From NCBI GenBank assembly GCA_023435505.1, contig JAEYRR010000329.1:1-7060 (forward strand): a DNA stretch of 7,060 nt, given 5' to 3'. Made by a program: the position numbers and the translations under genes. The DNA is from Bacillota bacterium (lineage in GTDB: Bacteria > Bacillota > Clostridia > Lachnospirales > Lachnospiraceae). The notes below the pieces were generated by a model. It saw nothing but the letters and a program-made list of their open reading frames with translations. It was not told where the DNA came from and searched no databases. Positions within the stretch are counted from its first letter, which is position 1, and each line of letters starts with the position of its first letter. Below are positions 1 to 5,979 of this stretch, one piece after another.

Positions 1-1
1 T

Positions 2-499
2 CTGAGAGAAGTACTAATAGATGATGTGAATGCGGTTTTTGATTGTTGGATGCAGGAGGAAGAGGTTTCAAGATATATGTGTTGGAAAGCAAGCTCCAAT
101 ATTGATGAAGCAAAGAAATTTATAAGTTATGAGCTTACTCAAATTGACAATAGTCAATGGAAACGCTGGATTATAGTATTAAAGGAATCACTGGAGGTTA
201 TCGGAACATGTCTTGTCTTTTTTAATGAAGACGAGAATAATTGGGACATCTCTTATAATCTTGGAAAAAATTATTGGGGAAATGGATATATTACAGAAGC
301 GATGAAGGCTGTTATGAATTATGCAATAAATGATTTAGGGATGACAGAATGTATTGCAGTACATGCCAAAGAAAATCCTGGCTCTGGAAAGGTTATCAAC
401 AAGCTGGGATTTACATTTGAAAAGGAAGTCCCTTATGAATGTAATGGTGGAGAAATTCATACTGTTGGAAGGTTTTATCGATTTAAAATAGAGAAATGA
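2..499 (+). CDS. GNAT-family N-acetyltransferase (RimJ/RimL-like), 5' end outside window
   Basis: Acetyl-CoA-dependent N-acetyltransferase of the GNAT fold, closest in layout to the Acetyltransf_3 / RimJ-RimL-like group; the substrate cannot be told from sequence. A GTG at 26 could be read as a start, but the frame stays open to the left edge and the upstream residues (LREVLIDDV) continue the first strand and helix usual in this family, so the gene very probably begins before the window. The acetyl-CoA-binding motif A is seen as YWGNGYITEAM (about residues 82-92 counted from the GTG), and the C-terminal family signature as NPGSGKVINKLGF. The stop is TGA at 497-499. It converges on the rubrerythrin gene. 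No T-rich terminator of its own is seen on this strand. Family confident; function unknown. Confidence 0.87.
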   Translation: MREVLIDDVNAVFDCWMQEEEVSRYMCWKASSNIDEAKKFISYELTQIDNSQWKRWIIVLKESLEVIGTCLVFFNEDENNWDISYNLGKNYWGNGYITEAMKAVMNYAINDLGMTECIAVHAKENPGSGKVINKLGFTFEKEVPYECNGGEIHTVGRFYRFKIEK

Positions 500-527
500 G
501 TTTACAATTTACCCAAATACTACGTAG

Positions 528-560
528 AAAAAGGGTATGTCGGATTGCTCCAACATACCC
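528..560 (-). terminator. Intrinsic terminator of the rubrerythrin gene
   Basis: On the minus strand a stem GGGTATGT...ACATACCC (8 perfect pairs) continues inward through a U-G wobble and GGA/TCC to a GCAA tetraloop, about 12 pairs in all, and is followed directly by five T (the A run at 528-532 on the plus strand). It starts 33 bases after the rubrerythrin stop. Read on the plus strand the hairpin is followed by AAAATAAAC, so it is a poor terminator for the converging acetyltransferase gene. Confidence 0.87.
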
Positions 561-592
561 AAAATAAACAGACATATAGATTTTACTGTATC

Positions 593-1138
593 TTATTTAC
601 CAAAGTATCTATTTAAAAGACCTTCGAAAGCACGTCCGTGTCTAGCTTCGTCTTTAGCCATCTCATGTACAGTGTCATGGATTGCATCTAAGTTAAGTTC
701 TTTTGCACGTTTTGCAAGATCAAATTTACCAGCAGTAGCACCGTTTTCTGCTTCTACTCTCATCTCTAAGTTCTTCTTAGTGGAGTCAGTTACAACTTCA
801 CCTAATAACTCAGCAAATTTGGAAGCGTGTTCTGCTTCTTCAAGAGCTGCTTTTTCCCAGTATAAACCGATCTCTGGGTAACCTTCTCTATGAGCTACTC
901 TGGACATTGCAAGGTACATACCAACTTCCATACACTCACCGTTGAAGTTTGCTCTTAAATCTTCCATGATATCTTCTGGAGCGCCCTGAGCAACACCTAC
1001 AACATGTTCACAAGCCCAAGTTCTTCCTTCAGATTGAAGAATGAATTTTTCAGTTGGAGCTTTACAGATTGGACAAAATTCTGGTGCAAATTCTCCTTCA
1101 TAAACATAACCGCATACGCTACATACATACTTTTTCAT
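593..1138 (-). CDS. Reverse rubrerythrin (N-terminal rubredoxin plus diiron ferritin-like domain)
   Basis: Non-haem iron protein of 181 residues that in this family reduces hydrogen peroxide (and, in clostridia, takes part in oxygen scavenging) in the cytoplasm, with electrons passed from the rubredoxin FeS4 centre to the diiron site. The rubredoxin domain is N-terminal (residues 1 to about 37; Cys6, Cys9, Cys22, Cys25 in CSVCGY and CPIC pairs), the reverse of classical rubrerythrin and typical of clostridial revRbr. The four-helix diiron domain follows, with metal-ligand candidates Glu68, Glu101 and His104 (EEAEH), a Glu-rich helix near 125-131, and Glu164/His167 (DEARH). The start is fixed by AGGAG at 1148-1152, nine bases before ATG. 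It has its own promoter at 1264-1292, a PerR-type inverted repeat downstream of it, and a terminator at 528-560, so it is probably monocistronic. All expected ligands appear intact. Confidence 0.95.
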   Translation of the reverse strand: MKKYVCSVCGYVYEGEFAPEFCPICKAPTEKFILQSEGRTWACEHVVGVAQGAPEDIMEDLRANFNGECMEVGMYLAMSRVAHREGYPEIGLYWEKAALEEAEHASKFAELLGEVVTDSTKKNLEMRVEAENGATAGKFDLAKRAKELNLDAIHDTVHEMAKDEARHGRAFEGLLNRYFGK

Positions 1139-1207
1139 ACTTTTGATCTCCTTTTTTTTGAAATGTTTTAAATAAATTATTATATTATTGATTTCATTTC
1201 ATTTATT

Positions 1208-1220
1208 AGTAATGATCGTT
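1208..1220 (-). promoter_or_regulatory. Possible second, degenerate PerR half-site in rubrerythrin leader
   Basis: The plus-strand sequence AGTAATGATCGTT shares the AGTAAT half and the 6-1-6 spacing with the perfect box at 1241-1255, but its other half matches poorly (3 of 6 pairs). The centres lie 34 bp apart. It may be a weak secondary repressor site or chance in AT-rich DNA. Confidence 0.25.
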
Positions 1221-1240
1221 CAAGTAGTCCGTGACGAAAT

Positions 1241-1255
1241 CAGTAATCATTACTG
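1241..1255 (-). promoter_or_regulatory. PerR/Fur-type operator (perfect 7-1-7 inverted repeat) of rubrerythrin
   Basis: CAGTAATCATTACTG is a perfect 7-1-7 palindrome, the geometry of Fur/PerR boxes (B. subtilis PerR consensus TTATAATnATTATAA). It lies about +3 to +17 relative to the transcription start predicted from the -10 at 1264-1269, where a bound repressor would block RNA polymerase. A related box lies at the promoter of the adjacent perR-type gene. Assignment to that regulator is inference from arrangement and family knowledge. Confidence 0.72.
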
Positions 1256-1263
1256 TTATTATT

Positions 1264-1292
1264 ATAGTACCTTATTGATAGATAATTGTCAA
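1264..1292 (-). promoter_or_regulatory. Sigma-A-type promoter of rubrerythrin
   Basis: On the minus strand TTGACA (1287-1292) and TACTAT (1264-1269) are separated by 17 bp, a near-consensus vegetative promoter. The start is predicted near 1257, giving an untranslated leader of about 119 bases before the rubrerythrin ATG, unusually long for such a small gene. Confidence 0.82.
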
Positions 1293-1345
1293 TAACTTTT
1301 TTTAAGTTTTTTCTTTATATCACTAAATTTTGTATTTCATCTCAT

Positions 1346-1391
1346 AGATATAGCCCTATTACCACATTACGTAGGTAACAGGGCTATATCT
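1346..1391 (-). terminator. Strong stem-loop after the perR-type gene, probable terminator without T run
   Basis: AGATATAGCCCT pairs perfectly with AGGGCTATATCT (12 pairs); after one A/C mismatch the stem continues for five more pairs (TTACC/GGTAA) around a 10-base loop. It begins 9 bases past the regulator's stop codon and lies between that gene and the rubrerythrin promoter. Neither side has a clear T tract, so it may be an atypical terminator, a 3' end stabiliser or a processed end rather than a classical intrinsic terminator. Confidence 0.55.
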
Positions 1392-1399
1392 TCACTATG

Positions 1400-1798
1400 C
1401 TACTGTTCTTGCCTATTTTTACAATGCTTACATAATCCATAGAAAATGGTATTATGGCCAACGATGATTCCATTATAGGATGCATTGGCAATGGTATTAA
1501 TGTGGTCAATTGACTCCATCTTTAAATCATCGACATCATTACAGGAGGTACAAAGTACATGATAATGAGGTTGGATGTTGCCATCAAAACGATCGTAACC
1601 ATCCCCACAATTCAGCTTTATAATATCCCCTAGTTCCGCCAATAAGTTCAAATTACGATAAACAGTCCCAAGACTTACTTTCGGATACTCTTTTCTTACA
1701 TATTGATAAACCATATCTGCTGTAGGATGTTCCGTAGTATTCATTAAATAATTCTTAATTGATTCCCTTTGTCGACTATATTTTAATGCTGTACTCAT
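1400..1798 (-). CDS. perR: PerR-type Fur-family peroxide-sensing repressor
   Basis: Cytoplasmic metal-dependent repressor of 132 residues; in this family Fe-bound PerR is inactivated by peroxide through oxidation of metal-binding histidines, derepressing defence genes. The N-terminal winged helix spans about 1-75, with recognition helix VSLGTVYRNLNLL. Regulatory-metal residues align with B. subtilis PerR His37, Asp85, His91, His93 and Asp104: here His24 (EHPT), Asp72 (RFD), His78 and His80 (PHYH) and Asp91. The Asp at the last position is the peroxide-sensing PerR state rather than the Glu seen in Fur. Structural zinc ligands are Cys83, Cys86, Cys123 and Cys126. The frame is open further upstream to 1861, but the start chosen has AAAGGAGGT at 1804-1812, and the longer version would overlap the promoter. 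Its own operator suggests autoregulation, and the next gene downstream, rubrerythrin, is a likely target. Confidence 0.9.
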   Translation of the reverse strand: MSTALKYSRQRESIKNYLMNTTEHPTADMVYQYVRKEYPKVSLGTVYRNLNLLAELGDIIKLNCGDGYDRFDGNIQPHYHVLCTSCNDVDDLKMESIDHINTIANASYNGIIVGHNTIFYGLCKHCKNRQEQ

Positions 1799-1803
1799 GC
1801 AAT

Positions 1804-1812
1804 ACCTCCTTT
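1804..1812 (-). promoter_or_regulatory. Ribosome binding site fixing the perR start
   Basis: AAAGGAGGT on the minus strand, with six bases between AGGAGG and the ATG at 1796-1798. It decides for the 132-residue product over the longer open frame, whose first codons would lie in the promoter and operator. Confidence 0.87.
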
Positions 1813-1817
1813 CAAAA

Positions 1818-1832
1818 TAGTAATTATTATTA
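1818..1832 (-). promoter_or_regulatory. PerR-type operator at the perR promoter (7-1-7, one mismatch)
   Basis: TAGTAATTATTATTA on the plus strand is a 7-1-7 inverted repeat matching in 6 of 7 pairs. It abuts the -10 element and covers the predicted start point (about -6 to +9). It shares the core AGTAAT-n-ATTA with the rubrerythrin box, suggesting one regulator binds both and represses its own gene. AT-rich background lowers certainty for this site alone. Confidence 0.65.
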
Positions 1833-1861
1833 ATATTAACCTTATCTCTGTCATTTGTCAA
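1833..1861 (-). promoter_or_regulatory. Sigma-A-type promoter of perR
   Basis: Minus-strand TTGACA (1856-1861) and TAATAT (1833-1838) with a 17 bp spacer. The start is predicted near 1826, giving a 28-base leader. The -35 box begins only 30 bases after the stop of the Ig-like protein gene. Confidence 0.83.
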
Positions 1862-1891
1862 CTGTTATCACGGTGGTACTTCTAAAACTCT

Positions 1892-4057
1892 CTACTTTAT
1901 GCTATAGGTCCACTCATAGTTATAATCCAAGTAAAGATACTCTTCTGATGAAATATCATATTTTTTATTCACTGAAAAATTAAAGGTATAAAGCTTCGTA
2001 TCATATGCACTTAAGTTTAATTTATAGTTAGTAAATCTCTTAGAAGCAATACATTTTCCGCTGCTATTGTAAACCTTCAGGTTAATATAGTTAAATTTCT
2101 TCGCTTTAAACATACGGTTATTCAATATAGCGGCTTTAAGAACTAACTGGTTTCCAGAGTACTTAACGTGGTTCGTTATCAGATATAGTTGACCATATCT
2201 ATAATCACCTCGCTTAATAGAGGATAGAGAATATCCTTTATATGCATTGGCACGGACTTTTATTGTAGTAGTATACTTTCTCCCATTTTTCAACTTTAAG
2301 GTTATCTTACAAGTTCCTGCTGTTTTTGCAGTTATGATACCCTTAGAGCTTACAGTGGCTATCTTTTTATTGGAGGTCGCCCATTTGGCACCAGAAAGAG
2401 CTTTTGCATCTTTAATATGAAGTGTTACAGAGATTTTGTTTGAAAAGCCCTCTGTAACTGTAAGTTGTTTAGGTACCGAGATATTATCTTTTACAGTTAC
2501 CTTACAGCGATATTTCTTGCCATTTTTTAATGTAACGGTGAGAGTTACTGAGCCTATCTTTACTCCAGTAATTTTCCCACTAGAGTTTACGCTTACTACC
2601 TTTTTGTTAGAAGAAGAAAACTTAACTCCAGTAAGCTGTTGATAGCCCAGACATCCTATCACATCTTTCATGTTCTTAGCTTGTTTCTCATATATCGTTA
2701 CTTTACTTGGTAGCGTAATGGTTGTTGCAGGCTCTTTGGCCGGAACTGTAACAACACATGTGTAAATAATTCCATTTGATAAAGTACAGCGAATGGTAGT
2801 GGTGCCAGTACTTATACCGGTAACGACACCCTGAGAATTCACTGTGGCTATCTTTTTATTGGAAGACGTCCAGGTTAAGCCTGCAAGAACCTCTGTATTT
2901 GGACTTGCAAGGGATACTGGTATTGCTTTCTGTAAGGTTTGTTTTACTGTAAGGCTGGAGCTCATGTTAAGCTTCGTTGCATTACCTTTTACAGTAGAAT
3001 GTACTTTTAGTATGCGTATTTGGCCATATTCATCTATACAGCTAATCTCTGCATCCCCATAAGCTTTTGGTGTTATGTAATATATCCAGCTAAAGTAACC
3101 TTGGGTAACAGTAACCAACTCTGGGTTTAAGTTATTTATTTTAACGATTGTTCCATTTGTTGCTTCAAGTTCATAAGATCTACTAGACGAGGACAACGTT
3201 ATCTTCGTTGCATTTAATGTGAAATCTGGATATGCTATTGTTACGTTACAAACGGCTTTGGTTCCATAAGCATCAACAGCGACAATCTGACAAGTTCCAA
3301 TACCAACCTTTGAGATCGTTAGGTACCTAGTGCCTTGTTCCGTTATTTTTGCAACCTTTTCATTTGTACTATACGCAGTAATGATATTGCTATTGGAAAC
3401 TCTAAGGTCTGCCGTTTGACCGAAATTGGTACTGCCATATACGGTATAGTTATAATCATTACTTGAGAACTTAAAATCAGGATTCGTTACGGTTACTTTA
3501 CATGTAGCAGTATACCCTTCGCTGGTGGTAGCGGTAATAATTGCTGTTCCTGCCTTATTTCCCTTAATATAGTTATAAGCACTAAGTGTAGAATAGGAAA
3601 GGGATGCAATGGTTGGATCAGAAGAACTCCACAGAACACGTGTCGAGCTATCAGAAGTCTTTATGTAGGTACTTGAATCAGTAACACAGAGAGAGATCTC
3701 TGACTTTGATAGTGCCAAGGAAACAGTTACCTCACAGGTAGCAACCTCGCCCAAGCTATTCGTGGCGGTGATTGTCGCAGTACCTGGGGTTATACCCTTT
3801 ACTGTCACATAAAAACCGGAAGTACTTGTTGTTAACTCAGCAACACTTGAATTTGAAGTACTCCAGGTAACCGTAGAGTAATCAGTTGTTAAAATGTTTA
3901 CAGTTTTCCCTATATCAATGGTAGTTGATGACTCAGATAACTGCAAGACACTCTTAGCCATAGCGATTTCCGTAAACGGGGTTTTCACTAAAGGCAGCAA
4001 TTGCACTATAAATGCAAGCATCAAAATAAGAGCACTTTTTCTTTTGAATTTTATCAT
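1892..4057 (-). CDS. Secreted multi-domain Big_2 (bacterial Ig-like) surface protein
   Basis: Protein of 721 residues exported by a Sec signal peptide: Lys/Arg-rich start (residues 1-7), hydrophobic core 8-24, and a likely cleavage after AMA at 34. About seven tandem Ig-like Big_2 units follow, roughly at 37-113, 114-192, 193-276, 277-358, 359-439, 440-523 and 524-602, recognised by the recurring W-(S/T)-S-(S/N)-x-x-x-(I/V)-A-x-(V/I) strand, a G-x-(V/I)-T-G/A turn, and endings such as ATCKVTV. The last three are most alike (SNKKIATV / SNKKVVSV / SNKKIATV). Residues 603-721 are a different, Tyr- and Lys-rich beta-type domain that may be SLAP-like. No LPxTG motif, SLH domains, transmembrane anchor or catalytic domain is visible, so it is probably released or held non-covalently. 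AAGGAGG at 4064-4070 supports the start. Such proteins serve adhesion or cell-surface scaffolding; the specific role is unknown. Confidence 0.88.
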   Translation of the reverse strand: MIKFKRKSALILMLAFIVQLLPLVKTPFTEIAMAKSVLQLSESSTTIDIGKTVNILTTDYSTVTWSTSNSSVAELTTSTSGFYVTVKGITPGTATITATNSLGEVATCEVTVSLALSKSEISLCVTDSSTYIKTSDSSTRVLWSSSDPTIASLSYSTLSAYNYIKGNKAGTAIITATTSEGYTATCKVTVTNPDFKFSSNDYNYTVYGSTNFGQTADLRVSNSNIITAYSTNEKVAKITEQGTRYLTISKVGIGTCQIVAVDAYGTKAVCNVTIAYPDFTLNATKITLSSSSRSYELEATNGTIVKINNLNPELVTVTQGYFSWIYYITPKAYGDAEISCIDEYGQIRILKVHSTVKGNATKLNMSSSLTVKQTLQKAIPVSLASPNTEVLAGLTWTSSNKKIATVNSQGVVTGISTGTTTIRCTLSNGIIYTCVVTVPAKEPATTITLPSKVTIYEKQAKNMKDVIGCLGYQQLTGVKFSSSNKKVVSVNSSGKITGVKIGSVTLTVTLKNGKKYRCKVTVKDNISVPKQLTVTEGFSNKISVTLHIKDAKALSGAKWATSNKKIATVSSKGIITAKTAGTCKITLKLKNGRKYTTTIKVRANAYKGYSLSSIKRGDYRYGQLYLITNHVKYSGNQLVLKAAILNNRMFKAKKFNYINLKVYNSSGKCIASKRFTNYKLNLSAYDTKLYTFNFSVNKKYDISSEEYLYLDYNYEWTYSIK
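2252..3949 (-). repeat. Tandem array of about seven Big_2 domain repeats within the coding sequence
   Basis: Units of about 77-84 codons repeat through the protein. The repeats are diverged at DNA level, but a 20-base exact direct repeat, GTGGCTATCTTTTTATTGGA on the plus strand, is seen at 2355-2374 and 2844-2863, encoding SNKKIAT in the seventh and fifth units. Units 3 and 4 are the most diverged. Boundaries are approximate, set by eye. Confidence 0.77.
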
Positions 4058-4086
4058 AGCTTTCCTCCTTAGTTATGTATGGTTTC

Positions 4087-4114
4087 ATTATAGCACAATA
4101 AATATGAAATTCAA
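4087..4114 (-). promoter_or_regulatory. Promoter of the Big_2 protein gene (extended -10)
   Basis: Minus-strand TATAAT (4087-4092) preceded by TGC gives an extended -10; TTGAAT (4109-4114) lies 16 bp upstream as -35. The start is predicted near 4080, 23 bases before the ATG. It sits just downstream of the helicase terminator, so the Ig-like gene is an independent transcription unit. Confidence 0.75.
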
Positions 4115-4127
4115 TTAATCCAGGGCA

Positions 4128-4170
4128 AACGAAAAGCTCCTATATAATAGTCTTATCATATAGGAGCTTT
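4128..4170 (-). terminator. Intrinsic terminator of the DEAD-box helicase gene
   Basis: AAAGCTCCTATAT (4133-4145) pairs perfectly over 13 bases with ATATAGGAGCTTT (4158-4170) around a 12-base loop; on the minus strand the stem runs into TTTTCGTTT. It lies 11 bases past the helicase stop and closes that unit. The other strand follows the stem with CCTTTATTG, only weakly T-rich. Confidence 0.82.
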
Positions 4171-4181
4171 CCTTTATTGCA

Positions 4182-5780
4182 TTATCTCTTATTGGCAACT
4201 TCCATGTTAACGGTCTTGCCTTTGATTTTCGCATTTTTCATTACGTTTACTACATCTTCTGCATATTCCTTAGGAACATCTACAAAGGTGTATTTATCGT
4301 ACATATCGATTGTACCTATCAAGCGTCCAGCTATTCCAGTTTCTCCGGCAATGGCGCCTAAGATGTCGCCAGGACGGGCATTCTGATTCTTTCCAATATT
4401 AATGAAAAGTCTTACCATTCCCTTTGTGGAGCCATTGTTTCTACGTTCTCCTTTGTTCTGTCTTGGATATTCATCAATCTGTTCATTGGTGTCACCCATG
4501 GACATCTTCAAGAAGGCTGCTGCCACCTCTAAGGAAGTATACCCTTCTTGGTTTACTTTCTTTTCCACGATTTCGATCATTTTGCTTAAATCAATGTTTT
4601 CGATGATCTCATTTACCTGATCCAGGATCTTCTCCGCTTTTACGTCTGTAACGTCAGAAAGAGATGGGATTGGTTGTGCAATGATCTTCGTCTTGCAGTA
4701 GCGCTGGATATCTTTTAGTTTATAGATATCTTTTCCCACAATTAACGTAAAAGCACGGCCGGTACGTCCTGCACGACCGGTACGACCGATTCTGTGCACG
4801 TAGAACTCTTCATCCTGAGGAACATCATAGTTAAATACAGCTTCCACATCATCTACGTCAATTCCACGAGCTGCGATATCTGTTGCAACTAAGATGTCTA
4901 CTTTGCCTGTTCTAAAGCCATTCATTACACGGTCACGTTGTAGCTGTTTTAAATCTCCATGAAGTGCTTCTGCAAAATATCCTCTTCCCTTTAAGGCTTC
5001 CACTGTCTCTTCCACCTGACGCTTTGTGTTACAGAATACAACGGAAAGCTTTGGAGCGTATACATCTAACAGACGAGATAATACTTCCATCTTATTTCTT
5101 GGACGTACTTCGTAGTAGTACTGTTCAATCTTTGGAACTGTAAGTTCCTTCTTCACCACACGGATAATTTGAGTATCCTTCTGGAACTTTTGAGCGATCT
5201 CCATAATAGGCTTTGGCATGGTTGCAGAAAATAAAACGGTTTGTCTATCTTCTGGAATATCCTGAAGAATGGTCTCAATATCTTCACGGAAGCCCATATT
5301 TAACATTTCATCCGCTTCATCTAAAACAATCATGTTTACCTGTTCAAATTTAACGGTCTTTCTTCTCATATGGTCCATTACACGGCCCGGTGTTCCTACT
5401 ACTACCTGTGCTCCAGCCTTTAAGGAACGAATCTGCTTTGTAATGTCTTGTCCCCCGTAAACTGGAAGAACCTTTACCCCATGCATATATTTGGACAGGT
5501 TGCGAATCTCTTCAGACACCTGGATAGCAAGTTCTCTTGTTGGACACAGAACGATGGCCTGTAGATGCTTGTTCTTTGGGTCAATCTTCTGTAACAACGG
5601 AATACCGAAGGCTGCTGTCTTACCAGTTCCGGTCTGTGCTTGTCCGATAATGTCGCCTCCTGCAAGCACTGCCGGGATGGCCTGTGCCTGAATCGGGCTG
5701 GCCTGCTCAAATCCCATATCTACAATTGCTCGCAGAATGGAATTATCTATTTGTAACTCTTCAAATCTTACTGTTTCCAT
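4182..5780 (-). CDS. deaD: DEAD-box ATP-dependent RNA helicase with C-terminal DbpA-type RNA-binding domain
   Basis: Cytoplasmic RNA helicase of 532 residues that unwinds or remodels RNA with ATP; relatives (CsdA/DeaD, DbpA/YxiN, CshA) act in ribosome assembly, mRNA decay and cold adaptation. Core motifs are complete: Q motif near ASPIQ (27-31), motif I AQTGTGKT (48-55), Ia PTRELA (80-85), Ib TPGR (130-133), II DEAD (154-157), III SAT (185-187), IV VVFCNT (247-252), V ATDIAARGID (299-308) and VI HRIGRTGRAGRTG (329-341). A helical linker (about 375-430) and a short polar stretch lead to an RRM-like DbpA-type RNA-binding domain (about 454-530). In YxiN/DbpA this domain binds 23S rRNA hairpin 92, but specificity here is not provable by eye, so the symbol is given at family level. 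The ribosome site AAAGGA (5788-5793) is 7 bases before ATG. It has a long leader with an internal terminator. Confidence 0.94.
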   Translation of the reverse strand: METVRFEELQIDNSILRAIVDMGFEQASPIQAQAIPAVLAGGDIIGQAQTGTGKTAAFGIPLLQKIDPKNKHLQAIVLCPTRELAIQVSEEIRNLSKYMHGVKVLPVYGGQDITKQIRSLKAGAQVVVGTPGRVMDHMRRKTVKFEQVNMIVLDEADEMLNMGFREDIETILQDIPEDRQTVLFSATMPKPIMEIAQKFQKDTQIIRVVKKELTVPKIEQYYYEVRPRNKMEVLSRLLDVYAPKLSVVFCNTKRQVEETVEALKGRGYFAEALHGDLKQLQRDRVMNGFRTGKVDILVATDIAARGIDVDDVEAVFNYDVPQDEEFYVHRIGRTGRAGRTGRAFTLIVGKDIYKLKDIQRYCKTKIIAQPIPSLSDVTDVKAEKILDQVNEIIENIDLSKMIEIVEKKVNQEGYTSLEVAAAFLKMSMGDTNEQIDEYPRQNKGERRNNGSTKGMVRLFINIGKNQNARPGDILGAIAGETGIAGRLIGTIDMYDKYTFVDVPKEYAEDVVNVMKNAKIKGKTVNMEVANKR

Positions 5781-5827
5781 TTAGTAATCCTTTCTTATTG
5801 TTTACTGTTCTCTATCTATATAGACTC

Positions 5828-5858
5828 ATGTAATATCCGCTATTATGGCACATTACAT
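5828..5858. repeat. Inverted repeat ATGTAAT-17-ATTACAT before the helicase gene
   Basis: Seven-base perfect arms (5828-5834 and 5852-5858) with a 17-base spacer, about 50-75 bases before the helicase ATG. It could be a DNA operator with half-sites over two helical turns, or a leader RNA hairpin. Chance is possible in AT-rich sequence. Confidence 0.3.
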
Positions 5859-5949
5859 AGTATTACCCACTTTTCTTTAATATTTTGCTGTTATTGATAA
5901 GGCTGGATCTCACAAATGACATCCTTTCTTCCAACCCTGTATATGCAAT

Positions 5950-5979
5950 AAAAAACCCTTAGCCATTCGACTAAGAGCT
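5950..5979 (-). terminator. Intrinsic terminator inside the helicase leader
   Basis: On the minus strand CTCTTAG pairs with CTAAGGG (seven pairs, one U-G wobble) around an 8-base loop and is followed by six T (A run at 5950-5955). It lies about 90-110 bases after the predicted start of the upstream promoter and about 170 bases before the helicase ATG, so it can end a short RNA or attenuate helicase mRNA. Confidence 0.7.

Noticed and set aside
26..28. GTG at 26 as the start of the acetyltransferase
   Set aside because: No ribosome site is seen before it, and the in-frame upstream residues to the window edge look like the family's N-terminal region, so the gene is cut by the window.
537..881. 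Plus-strand open frame of 114 codons opposite rubrerythrin
   Set aside because: It is antisense to an intact rubrerythrin with all metal ligands, has no ribosome site, and starts in the terminator hairpin.
1799..1861. N-terminal extension of 21 residues for the PerR-type protein
   Set aside because: It would begin at TTG within the -35 box and cover the -10 and operator; the internal ATG has a near-perfect ribosome site and gives the usual family length.
5474..5710. Minus-strand frame of 78 codons and several plus-strand frames inside the helicase, Ig-like and clpB genes
   Set aside because: They are out-of-frame shadows of well-supported genes with no ribosome sites or family resemblance.
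5800..5890. Second promoter just upstream of the helicase (CATAAT, TACTAT and TATATA as -10 candidates)
   Set aside because: None has a recognisable -35 at 16-18 bp, so none is reported as a feature; the possibility is kept as the main test of the attenuation idea.
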